A program made the translations under genes and the position numbers. Below the pieces are notes generated by a model, which saw only the letters and a list, made by a program, of their open reading frames with translations, searched no databases and was not told the DNA's origin. A stretch of DNA of 64,000 nucleotides, taken from contig NZ_JACIEM010000003.1 in assembly GCF_014196845.1 (NCBI RefSeq), forward strand, positions 1-64,000. Reading direction: 5' to 3'. The DNA comes from Aurantimonas endophytica. GTDB taxonomy: Bacteria > Pseudomonadota > Alphaproteobacteria > Rhizobiales > Rhizobiaceae. Below, piece by piece: positions 52,345 through 60,416 of this stretch. The number at the start of each line of letters is the position of its first letter. Within the stretch, counting starts at the first letter, position 1.

Positions 52345-53554
52345 CGAAACCGTTTCCCGCTAACGGGTTACCCATCTCGTTACCAACCCCTCTTACAGAG
52401 GGGGTGGGGGTAACGGTAACGGTAACTGGATCCGTCGGCTGAGTTACCGAAGTGCAGTTACCGTCATTTCCGGTAACAGTAACGGTAACCATGTCACCCT
52501 CGATCGCTATGCGGCCCTCTTCCAGTAGGGTCTTCTGCGCTTTCGTAAACGCCGTTTTCTTGGCCCCTTCCGACGGCTTTTCGGCCCAGCCTTCGATCGT
52601 TCTAGCCTTCCAAGTCTTGAAGCTGGCCTTGCCGTCGACTGCGATGTCCAGAAGCTTCAGTCTCGCGACATCGACGTCTCGCTGGCGATAGCTATCTGCC
52701 TTCGAATGTTCGCCCTTCAGATCGTCACCCGTCATGGGGCGAACGTTCTGGATCACCTGAACGTCAATCGTTCCCTTCGATGTCTGGAACGGATGGCCGG
52801 TGATCTCATATTGGAAAGAAGCTCCGTCCCGACCATCACGGCGCTTGTCGACGGTCAGCTTTGTGAAGCCCGCGCACTGATCCGCCCGCAGCACCATATC
52901 TGATCGGTTCCAGAATACGCCGCTACCGGTCGGACGATTGCCCCCGCCTTTGCCTGTGTGATGAATGACCAGCACGGCACACTTGTGCCGTTCCTGGATC
53001 ACTTGCAGGCGCCGCATGATCTTGGTCGCCCCGGCGGCTCGATCCTGATCTTCGTCGACGAAGGCGGCGCTCAACGTGTCGACCACGACGAGGCGAAGAT
53101 CGAAACCGGTCTCCTGCTTCAGGTTCTTCGCATCCTCGTAGAGCGATAGCGCTTCCTCGCTGAAGCGCTTCACCCACAGGGGTGCGCCGTTATGATCAAT
53201 CCCAGCAGCTTCAGAAGCAGCCGCGAGACGGTCGCATACGCCCGTGTAATCTTCAGCAGGAAGATAGAGGACGCCGCCCTGCTTCACCGGGATACCGGCC
53301 CACGACGAGCCCGACGCCACGGCCAGGGCGAGGTTGATCGCGATGCCGGTCTTTCCGCAGCCGGATGGCCCAAACAGCATAGTGAGGCCATTTGCGATAA
53401 CGCCATCGATGATGTGGCGATCTCGAGCATCTGGCGGATTGCGGACGTCTTCCACGATCTTACCCAGGTCCACCGTATCGGAACTGCGGGTGATGTTTTC
53501 CCGCCGTTTTACCGGCAGGGGCACAGGTTCATTCGTCTCGCTGACGGCACTCAT
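52337..53554 (-). CDS. RepA-like AAA ATPase / replicative helicase of element
   Basis: 405 aa. RecA-like ATPase core of the RepA/AAA_25 class: Walker A FGPSGCGKTGIAINLAL, Walker B LRLVVVDTLSAAFVDED, and a sensor-like CAVLVIHHTGKGGG. Residues 260-365 are a charged C-terminal region. The last ~45 residues are a Val-Thr repeat (MVTVTVTGNDG ... DPVTVTVTPTPS) encoded by GTAAC repeats (see repeat feature). Homologs are hexameric helicases that unwind origins of plasmids and phage-like islands. Fits replication of this integrated element after excision. Confidence 0.85.
   Translation of the reverse strand: MSAVSETNEPVPLPVKRRENITRSSDTVDLGKIVEDVRNPPDARDRHIIDGVIANGLTMLFGPSGCGKTGIAINLALAVASGSSWAGIPVKQGGVLYLPAEDYTGVCDRLAAASEAAGIDHNGAPLWVKRFSEEALSLYEDAKNLKQETGFDLRLVVVDTLSAAFVDEDQDRAAGATKIMRRLQVIQERHKCAVLVIHHTGKGGGNRPTGSGVFWNRSDMVLRADQCAGFTKLTVDKRRDGRDGASFQYEITGHPFQTSKGTIDVQVIQNVRPMTGDDLKGEHSKADSYRQRDVDVARLKLLDIAVDGKASFKTWKARTIEGWAEKPSEGAKKTAFTKAQKTLLEEGRIAIEGDMVTVTVTGNDGNCTSVTQPTDPVTVTVTPTPSVRGVGNEMGNPLAGNGFDE
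52365..52492. repeat. Cluster of about ten GTAAC/GTTAC repeats
   Basis: Within the 3' end of the rep gene, the pentamer GTAAC (or its complement) occurs about ten times in 125 bases, three times in tandem as GGTAACGGTAACGGTAAC, and again as GGTAACAGTAACGGTAAC, with single inverted copies between. The density and mixed orientation suggest iterons or protein-binding sites as well as coding sequence. Confidence 0.7.
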
Positions 53555-53799
53555 GCACGCCTCCCGCGGATCGCCTTGTCGATCGCGTCGTCACCGGCTG
53601 CGCTGTGCATGCGCTGCCACCATGATTCAGGTGTCCCGCACTCGGCATCGCGGACCCGACGCTCCGCTTCGCTCGCGATGTCCGACGGGATCCCCTTGTC
53701 CATAAGAGCGAAAAGCGGGTCACCACAGAGAGGATCGACTCGAGCGTCGCGGTACATCTCCACGAGCTCGGTCATGACCTCGTCGCGGGCGGAGGTCAT
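53551..53799 (-). CDS. Small element protein
   Basis: 82 aa: MTSARDEVMTELVEMYRDAR, GDPLFALMDKGIPSDIASEA, then a Trp-rich helix (SWWQRMHSAAGDD). Overlaps its neighbours by four bases on both sides (ATGA), as in a tight operon. Unrecognised. Confidence 0.6.
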   Translation of the reverse strand: MTSARDEVMTELVEMYRDARVDPLCGDPLFALMDKGIPSDIASEAERRVRDAECGTPESWWQRMHSAAGDDAIDKAIRGRRA

Positions 53800-54104
53800 G
53801 CCGCCACCTCGTCGCGCTCGGTGTCGGCGTCAACACGGGCATCTTCCACGGCGGCCGCGAGGTGGACAAGCATGTCCAGCAGGTCGGCCAGCACCTCGCC
53901 GCCACGGTTGGCACCGGGGCGTTCAGAACTGGAGAAGCCGTTCTGGCAGGCGAAGGCGGCTGTGACGTCGTAGACGGTACGCACGACCTTCTCCAGCGCG
54001 CAGAGTTCGGCCAGGGGGATGGTCGCCAGCGTAGCCTTGTCGATGGTGCCAATGATGGCGAGTGGCGTGGCAGCGGGCTGGCTGCTATCGGTATTCGTGA
54101 TCAT
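53796..54104 (-). CDS. Small element protein
   Basis: 102 aa from ATG 54104 (MITNTDSSQPAATPLAIIGT): a helical protein (PLAELCALEKVVRTVYDV; LADLLDMLVHLAAAVEDA). Translation to 54188 upstream would add a Pro/His-rich leader without a ribosome site. Unrecognised; probably structural or accessory to the rep module. Confidence 0.55.
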   Translation of the reverse strand: MITNTDSSQPAATPLAIIGTIDKATLATIPLAELCALEKVVRTVYDVTAAFACQNGFSSSERPGANRGGEVLADLLDMLVHLAAAVEDARVDADTERDEVAA

Positions 54105-54184
54105 GGTTTTATCCTGGTGAGGGTTGGCTGTGGTCTGTGGCCCGGCGGGATGGCAGTCCCGGCCGGGCCGCTCTGCTTTGGCGC

Positions 54185-54376
54185 TCACGCAGCGGCCTCT
54201 TCGAAGAAACGCTCCAGTGCATCACGCTTGGCGACCCACCGGCCGCAAACCTTCTTGGCTGGCAGCGCACCCGTTGCGCACATGTGAAACGTTTGCCGGG
54301 GCGTTCGCCCGATCTTCTCCGCGATCGCCTCGACACCCCAAACGAGGCCAAGATCGCCATCCTTCTTTTCGGTCAT
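54185..54376 (-). CDS. Excisionase-like HTH protein
   Basis: 63 aa from ATG 54376: WGVEAIAEKIGRTPRQTFHM, then GALPAKKVCGRWVAKRDALE. This is the MerR-like winged helix of HTH_17/AlpA/Xis proteins. First gene of the reverse operon, facing the repressor gene across the operator region. It may act as excision factor or as activator of the rep operon. Confidence 0.72.
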   Translation of the reverse strand: MTEKKDGDLGLVWGVEAIAEKIGRTPRQTFHMCATGALPAKKVCGRWVAKRDALERFFEEAAA

Positions 54377-54400
54377 TTCCCGTAATCCTTTGTTCACCGA

Positions 54401-54448
54401 TGACACCATATTGGTGTGACACCATTTCGATGTCAATACATGGTGTCA
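54401..54448. promoter_or_regulatory. Operator repeats between HTH and Arc-type genes
   Basis: TGACACCAT occurs at 54401-54409 and 54417-54425, and inverted (ATGGTGTCA) at 54440-54448. The first copy is part of the palindrome ACACCATATTGGTGT. Spacing of 15-16 bases fits binding of several ribbon-helix-helix dimers. It covers the start region of both divergent genes. Confidence 0.72.
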
Positions 54449-54489
54449 GAATGGTGCTAATGGAAATCGATATTGGGGGGGTTTTGGTA

Positions 54490-54858
54490 ATGGCTGCCGA
54501 AGACGATGAAGTGCGCGTTACGCTCCGATTGCCGGCACGGCTAAGGGATCGCATCAAGGCTTTCGCCGATCGTCACAATCGGTCACTGAACGGACAGATC
54601 GTGGATTCTCTCACACAGCAGTTCCCGGAGCCTTGGCCGCTCGAAAACCGGATTGACGAGATGATCAGACTTGCCGTCGTGATCCGTCAGACCACGGATT
54701 CTGCGATGGTCGACAAGTTGGCAGACGAGATGAAGGAGACGCTGAAGGAGATGGCGTCCGGACGCGTCACCGGCATCAGCCAGCGGGCGCAAGAGATTGC
54801 TCGGGAGCGGTTGAAGGAAATTTACACCTCAGATCTGACCAGCGACCTGGAGGACTAG
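54490..54858 (+). CDS. Arc-family (ribbon-helix-helix) regulator
   Basis: 122 aa from ATG 54490, preceded by TTGGGGGG. The RHH domain reads VRVTLRLPARLRDRIKAFAD then SLNGQIVDSLTQQFPEP; a long helix with DKLADEMKETLKEM follows, probably for oligomerisation. Similar in plan to phage Arc/Mnt. Its position beside the TGACACCAT repeats suggests it represses the leftward operon and itself. It ends one base before the integrase start, so it is coupled. Confidence 0.82.
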   Translation: MAAEDDEVRVTLRLPARLRDRIKAFADRHNRSLNGQIVDSLTQQFPEPWPLENRIDEMIRLAVVIRQTTDSAMVDKLADEMKETLKEMASGRVTGISQRAQEIARERLKEIYTSDLTSDLED

Positions 54859-54859
54859 G

Positions 54860-56050
54860 ATGTCCGTCCGTAAGCGCACATGGTCGACCAAGGGCGCCGA
54901 GCGCAGCGCGTGGGTGGTCGATTACGTCGACAGCGCCGGCAAGCGCCGGCTGAAGTCCTTCAAGCTGAAGAAGGACGCCGATCGGTTTTCTGCGACAGCG
55001 AGCGTGGAAGTCCGCGAGGGGACGCATGTCGCTGACTCGGCGAGCGTTACGGTCGCAGTGGCCGGCGACCTGTGGATCGCTACAGCAGAGGCCAACGGCC
55101 TCGAGCGAACGACTGTCGCGAATTACCGATCGCACGTTGATCTGCACATTGTTCCGTTCATCGGTACGATGAAGCTGACGGCGTTGACGGTCCCTGCCTT
55201 ACGCGCCTTCGAGGACCAGCTTCGCCGGGAGGGCCGCTCGGTGCTCACGGTGCGCAAAGTGGTGGTGAGCGTTGGCTCCCTCCTTGCAGATGCGCAGGAG
55301 AGAGGCCTCGTCGCAAGAAATGTGGTGCGCGACATGCGCGGCCGGCGGTCGAGCGACAGGCGCCAGGAACAGCGGCAGAAGGGGCGGCTGAAGATCGGCC
55401 TCGACATCCCTACCAGGGAAGAAATCAAAGCCGTGGTCGGCGCGGCGGAAGGCCGATGGCGGCCGCTGCTGCTGACGGCGATCTTCTGCGGCCTTCGACC
55501 TTCGGAGCTCCGCGGCCTGCGATGGCAGGACGTCGACCTCCAGAAGAGCGAGATTCGCGTTCACCAGCGTGCCGACAGGTTCAACGCGATCGGCAAGCCG
55601 AAGTCGATTTCAGGCGAGCGCTCGATCCCGGCGCCGCCGATCGTCGTCAACATACTAAGGGAGTGGCGGCTCGCATGTCCGAAGGGCAAGCTTGACCTGG
55701 TCTTCCCGAACGGGGCCGGGAATGTCGAGAGCCTGAAGAACATCGCCACCCGGGGTTTGCACCCAACAATGATCCGGGCCGGTGTGGCGGTTGAAACGGG
55801 GAAAGTTGACGCGGAGGGCAAGGCGATCCTGGCAGCACGCTACACCGGAATGCACTGCCTCCGGCACTTCAACGCGAGCTGGCTGATCAACCGAAAGGAG
55901 GATGGCGGACTGGCATTGCCGCCGAAGGTCGTCCAGGAGCGCTTGGGTCACTCGACGATCACCATGACGATGGACACCTACGGACACCTGTTCCCACGGG
56001 GCGATGACGCCGATGAATTGGCAGCAGCTGAGCTGGCGCTGTTGGGCTAA
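54860..56050 (+). CDS. int: Tyrosine-type integrase
   Basis: 396 aa. N-terminal AP2-like and core-binding domains (SVTVAVAGDLWIATAEANGL), then the catalytic domain with Arg (FCGLRPSELRGLRW), His-x-x-Arg (GMHCLRHF), His (RLGHSTITMTMD) and the nucleophile Tyr (TYGHLF). All catalytic residues are intact. It lies within 1.4 kb of an attachment site made of the 3' half of a tRNA-Arg gene, which is therefore its probable target. The start overlaps closely with the Arc-type gene upstream. Confidence 0.94.
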   Translation: MSVRKRTWSTKGAERSAWVVDYVDSAGKRRLKSFKLKKDADRFSATASVEVREGTHVADSASVTVAVAGDLWIATAEANGLERTTVANYRSHVDLHIVPFIGTMKLTALTVPALRAFEDQLRREGRSVLTVRKVVVSVGSLLADAQERGLVARNVVRDMRGRRSSDRRQEQRQKGRLKIGLDIPTREEIKAVVGAAEGRWRPLLLTAIFCGLRPSELRGLRWQDVDLQKSEIRVHQRADRFNAIGKPKSISGERSIPAPPIVVNILREWRLACPKGKLDLVFPNGAGNVESLKNIATRGLHPTMIRAGVAVETGKVDAEGKAILAARYTGMHCLRHFNASWLINRKEDGGLALPPKVVQERLGHSTITMTMDTYGHLFPRGDDADELAAAELALLG

Positions 56051-56345
56051 GTTCTATCAGCCTCGGTGCCACCGTGGAGCGACACGTAGAATGTATTCGC
56101 GACGTGCGGACCGACAGAGGCATTCAGAGAAGACGAAAAGGATCGCATGCTGGCAAATGGAATAGACCAAGCAGTTTTGCTGCCCTTGTCATCATGCGCA
56201 TGAACACCTTACGGGCTCACCTAGGGCGGTAGCAGAATTTGGATTATCATGCCCGGTGCCCTATAGCTGTCCCAGCTACGAATCCCTGAGGCGCGGAAAC
56301 ATGCTACGATGGTTCGCGCCGGCATTCAGGGGAAGGACGACCGGA

Positions 56346-56921
56346 ATGATGATATCCCGTGACCGAGAGAAGATGATCCAAGCGATCGTCTTCTTCGCGC
56401 ATAACACCCGAAAGCTGGGGAAAACGAAGCTCTGCAAGCTGTTATACTTTTTGGATTTCGAGCATTTTAAGCAGTCCGGGCGTAGCGTCACCGGACTAAA
56501 GTACAATGCTTGGCCTATGGGGCCTGTTCCCGTCGTACTTTATAACGAGATCGAGGATCCGTCTCCGGAGCTCTCCAACGCAGTCGATTTTAAATCGATC
56601 GAAATCAAGAATGGTCAGATGATGACTGTCCGGCCGAAGTCGGATTTTTCGTCACACCTATTTTCGAAGCGAGAATTGAAAATTCTCGCATCTCTTGCTC
56701 GCGAGCATCGAGACGCAACCGCAGACGAGATGGTCGAGGCAACCCATTTGGAAAACCTGCCTTGGCATCAGGTGTACGAAGTCCAAGGCAGGAAACAAGC
56801 CGAAATCCCATATGATCTGGCCGTCAGAAACGACGAGAAAGACTCAGTCATGCGCATCGCGAAAGAACGTGACGAGTTGGTGAAGAGCCTTTCCAATGAA
56901 CCCAGGGTCGGTATTTTTTGA
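56346..56921 (+). CDS. Panacea-domain (DUF4065) protein, SocA-like antitoxin
   Basis: 191 aa from ATG 56346 (a GGAAGGACG site precedes). The Panacea/DUF4065 core is visible: FAHNTRKLGKTKLCKLLYFL, then FKQSGRSVTGLKYNAWPMGP and the typical VPVVLYNEIED. Domains of this type act as antitoxins against many unrelated toxins (PanA; SocA of Caulobacter is a proteolytic adaptor). The last 26 bases overlap the next gene. Composition is more AT-rich than the integrase gene. Placed as cargo between the integrase and att site. Confidence 0.82.
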   Translation: MMISRDREKMIQAIVFFAHNTRKLGKTKLCKLLYFLDFEHFKQSGRSVTGLKYNAWPMGPVPVVLYNEIEDPSPELSNAVDFKSIEIKNGQMMTVRPKSDFSSHLFSKRELKILASLAREHRDATADEMVEATHLENLPWHQVYEVQGRKQAEIPYDLAVRNDEKDSVMRIAKERDELVKSLSNEPRVGIF

Positions 56922-57312
56922 CACAGATTTTTCCTTCCATGACGGAGTATCTGGCGAAAAACTCTTTGTAGTCTTGGGCGCATCAGCAGACGTTTCTGTT
57001 GTCGCGAAAACCACTTCTATACAGCACGGGCGAGGCGTAACGTACGGATGCCAACCTAAAGATAGGTTCCACAATTTCTTCATACCTCCCCAGGCCACGT
57101 ATCTAAAAAAGGGCACGTGGGTTTGCCTAGACGAGTTCTACGAGCTTCAAGCCAAGAAGGCCCTTCAGAAGTCGTTCGACGGCAAGATTAAGCCCGTTTG
57201 TGTTTTTGCCGAAGCCATCATCCGAGGGATTCAGGAGTGCGCGTTGGAAAGCGACGACGTCTCGGAAGCTCAAGCCGACCTGATACGTGCATGCCTGGTG
57301 GAGACTCCCTGA
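56896..57312 (+). CDS. Probable toxin partner of Panacea antitoxin
   Basis: 138 aa: SVFFDTDFSFHDGVSGEKLF, FVVLGASADVSVVAKTTS, a GCQP motif, FFIPPQATYLKKGTWVCLDE and a helical tail. The order (short strands, KTTS, then a hydrophobic TWV-L strand and FYEL) resembles the small SH3-like barrel of PemK/MazF endoribonucleases, but the match is weak and no catalytic residue can be fixed. Role as toxin inferred from overlap with the Panacea gene. Confidence 0.6.
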   Translation: MNPGSVFFDTDFSFHDGVSGEKLFVVLGASADVSVVAKTTSIQHGRGVTYGCQPKDRFHNFFIPPQATYLKKGTWVCLDEFYELQAKKALQKSFDGKIKPVCVFAEAIIRGIQECALESDDVSEAQADLIRACLVETP

Positions 57313-57450
57313 CCAGATGATCATGTGGATCATTTTCTGCAGCGAGCTTCTTCCCACTGCGGAAGCGCTCTGTGTAGAAGAAAGCGGGGCGGCGCAACAT
57401 AGACGCAACATGACGGCCAAAAAGTCATCTAATTCAATGCCCTTCGCCCC

Positions 57451-57496
57451 ATTCCTAATCTGAGGGTCACTGGTTCAAATCCAGTCGGGATCACCA
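57451..57496 (+). other. Attachment site: 3' half of tRNA-Arg(CCU)
   Basis: The sequence fits the 3' half of a tRNA: anticodon loop TTCCTAA (anticodon CCT), stem TCTGA, variable GGGTC, T-arm ACTGG-TTCAAAT-CCAGT, acceptor strand CGGGATC, then A and CCA. The 5' half (expected to begin GATCCCG) is not present upstream, so this is a duplicated core (att right end) created by integration. The intact tRNA gene should lie at the left end of the element, and was not seen in the window. Confidence 0.82.
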
Positions 57497-57645
57497 TTCC
57501 TCTAGCCGATCCGGCAAGAGGGAGTTTCGGTTCGCGACAACGCGCAGTTCCCCTCAGAACGGAACCACCCCTCCCTGACTGGACAAAGCCGGCGGTTCCC
57601 GGGTCCGCCAAGATGCCGGGATTCAAAGGCGAAACAGGATTTTCC

Positions 57646-58323
57646 ATGCAAGCATTCGTGTTCAACCGCCGCTTCTGGGCGACGGCGGGCGTCGTGCTCT
57701 TCGTCGTTCCCGCCGTCTCAGCGCTGCTCGTATACGCGCTCGGTCTTGAGGCGACGGGTGGCGAGGGAGGACCGCTCGAACTGGCGCAGGAGGCATTACT
57801 GATCCTCACCGCGCTGATCTACGCGGCTGCAGCGACCCAGCAGCGGCAGGCAGAGCGGATGGCTTCGGTCGGCGCGACCGTCCTGTCGGTCGTCTTCTTC
57901 TTGCGCGAGTTCGACCGGCCGGTCACAGGCGCGGTCACCGCCTATCTCGACTCGCCGAGCTTTCGCTGGCACGAGACATCCCTGGTCGTCGCGATCGCCG
58001 TCATCTACCTGGCGTTCCGCTGGCGGCTGATCCCCGTCTTCGTCCGGTATCTGCGGACCCTGCATGCCGGACCCTACGTGCTGGTCGCGGCTCTGCTCTT
58101 TGCCGGCGGGCTCATGGATGGCAGGCACTGGCTCTGGGGCATCGCCTATCTGCCGACGGCGATCGAGGAAACGGCCGAGACGGCGGCCTATCTGATCTTC
58201 CTGCTCACCGGCCTGCATGTGTTCCGCGCGGCACGGCGCGCCCACGCGCTGCCGGATCTGCCCAGGCAGGAGACCGCCGCGGCGCGTCGTCTCGGATCAT
58301 CGTCGGCGCCCATCCGCAGCTGA
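57646..58323 (+). CDS. Integral membrane protein, unknown function
   Basis: 225 aa with six to seven hydrophobic segments. ATG 57646 (MQAFVFNRRFWATAGVVLFV) is preferred to 57613. The middle contains FFLREFDRPV, and a late segment GIAYLPTAIEETAETAAYLI with acidic residues inside a helix, suggesting a buried charged site as in transport or ceramidase-like membrane proteins (weak). First gene of the core region right of the attachment site. Confidence 0.75.
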   Translation: MQAFVFNRRFWATAGVVLFVVPAVSALLVYALGLEATGGEGGPLELAQEALLILTALIYAAAATQQRQAERMASVGATVLSVVFFLREFDRPVTGAVTAYLDSPSFRWHETSLVVAIAVIYLAFRWRLIPVFVRYLRTLHAGPYVLVAALLFAGGLMDGRHWLWGIAYLPTAIEETAETAAYLIFLLTGLHVFRAARRAHALPDLPRQETAAARRLGSSSAPIRS

Positions 58324-58388
58324 GCGCGGAGCCGCCAAAAACGGCGACGCCGTCGCGGTCTGATCGCGGATGGATGAGTTCGCGAGCG

Positions 58389-58605
58389 TCAGGGTGCGGA
58401 CTGTACGACCTTGTCGGACGTGCCGCGATCGTCGATCGCCTGCACTCGACACCAGGGAAAGCCCTCGGCGACCGACACCTCCGCATCGGCACGTCGGGGT
58501 GCCTTGGCTGAGGCCCCGGCCTTCTTCGGCCGCGCGCGGCGCGGCTTGTTCCGGGAGGGACCGCGCGTGCCCGGCACGGGCTTGTCCTTGAAGGGCCGGC
58601 GCTAG
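58389..58605 (-). pseudogene. Tail of a DEAD-box helicase gene, fragment
   Basis: Reads RRPFKDKPVPGTRGPSRNKP and RRARPKKAGASAKAP; the first part is about 80% identical to the basic tail of the helicase at 60946-62688 (RRPFKGKPVHGSGGPSRDKP). The remainder, down to the stop, is not in that helicase. The helicase domains are absent, so this is a copied 3' end, about 2.3 kb from the intact gene. Confidence 0.7.
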
Positions 58606-58684
58606 CCAAGCCGCGCGGGTCGGCGGACCATCCGTGCGAAAGGAAAGGATCGGCAAAAGATCCGCATCGCCAGAATGCCGCGGT

Positions 58685-59242
58685 TCAGCTTCGCCTTTCG
58701 GTCAGGATCGCGCCGGCGATGACATCGAAGAGATGGTCCGCGCGGGGCCTGAGCGACGGCTGATCCCGGAGCCATGCGAGCGCGCCCAGGAGGGCGAACA
58801 GGTCGGTGCCGTCGATGTCGGGGCGCGCCACCCCCGCAACCTGGGCACGGGCGAGGAGCCGCGTGCCGGCGGCGCGCATCGTGGTGCAGGATGCATGGAG
58901 CGCCGAATCCGGATCGGCGATGGCCGCCACCATCGCGGCGATGGCGCCGCTGTAATTGTGCGCGACCGCCACGGCCTCCCGCAGCCACGAGACCAGGGCC
59001 TCGTCGGGGGACGCGGCAATTTCAAGCCCACCCGCTCGCGCCGTCAGTTCGTCGAAGCTGGCGCGCAGGAGCGCTTCGAGCAGCGCCTCTCGCGTCGGGA
59101 AATGGCGGTAGAGCGTGCCGAGCCCGACCTCCGCCTTGCGGGCGATGTCGCGCAGTGACGCATCCGCGCCCTGTTCGGCGATGACCGCCCGCGCGACGGC
59201 CAGCAGGTGGTCGTAATTCTTCCTGGCGTCGGCGCGCATCAT
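58685..59242 (-). CDS. TetR/AcrR-family repressor
   Basis: 185 aa. HTH in ASLRDIARKAEVGLGTLYRH (residues 28-47) and the canonical FPTREALLEALL. The ligand domain is helical (SbtR-type C-terminus). Divergent from an NADPH:quinone-type oxidoreductase across 87 bases; it probably represses that gene and itself through repeats at 59257-59292. Confidence 0.92.
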   Translation of the reverse strand: MMRADARKNYDHLLAVARAVIAEQGADASLRDIARKAEVGLGTLYRHFPTREALLEALLRASFDELTARAGGLEIAASPDEALVSWLREAVAVAHNYSGAIAAMVAAIADPDSALHASCTTMRAAGTRLLARAQVAGVARPDIDGTDLFALLGALAWLRDQPSLRPRADHLFDVIAGAILTERRS

Positions 59243-59248
59243 TCTCCC

Positions 59249-59292
59249 TTGACAACCGGGTCAGTGCTCCGCTTATACGGGTCACCGCTCCG
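59249..59292 (+). promoter_or_regulatory. Promoter with two direct-repeat operators
   Basis: TTGACA (59249-59254) and TTATAC (59273-59278), 18 bases apart, form a sigma-70-type promoter toward the oxidoreductase gene. CGGGTCAGTGCTCCG (59257-59271) and CGGGTCACCGCTCCG (59278-59292) repeat 21 bases apart, two helical turns, overlapping the spacer and the region after the -10. They are good candidates for the TetR operator. Confidence 0.7.
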
Positions 59293-59329
59293 GAAGAGCG
59301 ATACGGGAATTTGGACGAAGGTGGAAGCG

Positions 59330-60349
59330 ATGTCGGCAGAAATGATGAAGGCGGTCCGCCAGCATGAGTTCGGAGGCCCTGAGGTGCTGGTCTACGAGGA
59401 TGCGCCCAAGCCCGAACCGAAGCCGGGAGAGGTGCTGGTTCGCGTTCACGCGGTCGGGGTCAACCCGCCCGACTGGTATCTGCGCGACGGCTACAAGATG
59501 CTGCCGCCCGAATGGCAGCCGCAGGTTGCGTTTCCCGTCATTCTCGGAACCGACATTTCCGGCGTCGTGGCTGCCGTTGCCGATGACGTCTCGGGCTTCA
59601 CCGTCGGCGACGAGGTCTATTCGATGGTTCGCTTCCCGAGCGGCCTTGCCGGGGGCAGCAGGGCCTATGCGGAATATGTCGTCGTGCCGGCGTCGGAGCT
59701 GGGCCGCAAGCCGGCCGGCATCGATCATCTCCATGCCGCAGCGGCCCCGATGTCGCTGCTGACCGCGTGGCAGTATCTGATCGCGCTGGGGCACGACGAA
59801 CCGAACCCGCTTCAGCCGAACCGGCATCAGCCGGTGCCGATCGAGGGCCGGACCGTCCTCGTGAACGGCGCAGCGGGCGGCGTCGGCCATTTCGCGGTGC
59901 AGCTGGCCAAGTGGCGTGGTGCGCGCGTCATCGCCGTCGCGTCCGGCAAGAACGAGACGTTCCTGCGCGACCTCGGCGCCGACGAATTCATCGACTACAG
60001 GAAGAGCCTTCCCGAGGAAGTCGTGCGCGATGTGGATCTTGTCCTGGACGCTGTCGGCGGCCCGACGACCGGCCGCTTCCTGCGCACGCTGAAGCGGGGC
60101 GGCGCCCTGTTCCCGGTGTTCCCCCTGGGTTTTGCCGGCGCCGAGGAGGCCGAGAAGCAGGGCGTCACGGTTTCGGCGACCCAGGTCCGCTCGAACGGGG
60201 CGCAGCTGGAGGAAGTGGGACGCCTTCTCGACGACGGCACCATCCGCGTGGCGATCGACAGCAGCTTTCCGCTGGCCGACGCCCGCGAGGCGCACGAGCG
60301 GGCGGCCGAGGGGCACATCCAGGGCAAGATCGTGCTGACGGTCGCGTAA
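59330..60349 (+). CDS. NADP-dependent quinone/zinc-less alcohol oxidoreductase
   Basis: 339 aa from ATG 59330 (GGTGGAAGCG site). MDR-superfamily: GroES-like N-terminal domain (RVHAVGVNPPDWYLRDGY, no zinc ligands), Rossmann domain with VNGAAGGVGHFAVQLAKWRG, and a C-terminal HIQGKIVLTVA. The family reduces quinones or alpha,beta-unsaturated carbonyls with NADPH. Regulation by the divergent TetR is likely, so the substrate may be an electrophile. Confidence 0.92.
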   Translation: MSAEMMKAVRQHEFGGPEVLVYEDAPKPEPKPGEVLVRVHAVGVNPPDWYLRDGYKMLPPEWQPQVAFPVILGTDISGVVAAVADDVSGFTVGDEVYSMVRFPSGLAGGSRAYAEYVVVPASELGRKPAGIDHLHAAAAPMSLLTAWQYLIALGHDEPNPLQPNRHQPVPIEGRTVLVNGAAGGVGHFAVQLAKWRGARVIAVASGKNETFLRDLGADEFIDYRKSLPEEVVRDVDLVLDAVGGPTTGRFLRTLKRGGALFPVFPLGFAGAEEAEKQGVTVSATQVRSNGAQLEEVGRLLDDGTIRVAIDSSFPLADAREAHERAAEGHIQGKIVLTVA

Positions 60350-60416
60350 CCGCGGGTCACGCCCCGGCCTGTTCCGCTTCGGCCGAAGGCCGGCACTTCA
60401 TCGAAAGGATGGTCGG

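Noticed and set aside
51325-57496. Complete prophage
   Set aside because: No capsid, terminase, tail or lysis genes can be recognised; only integration, replication, regulation and cargo genes.
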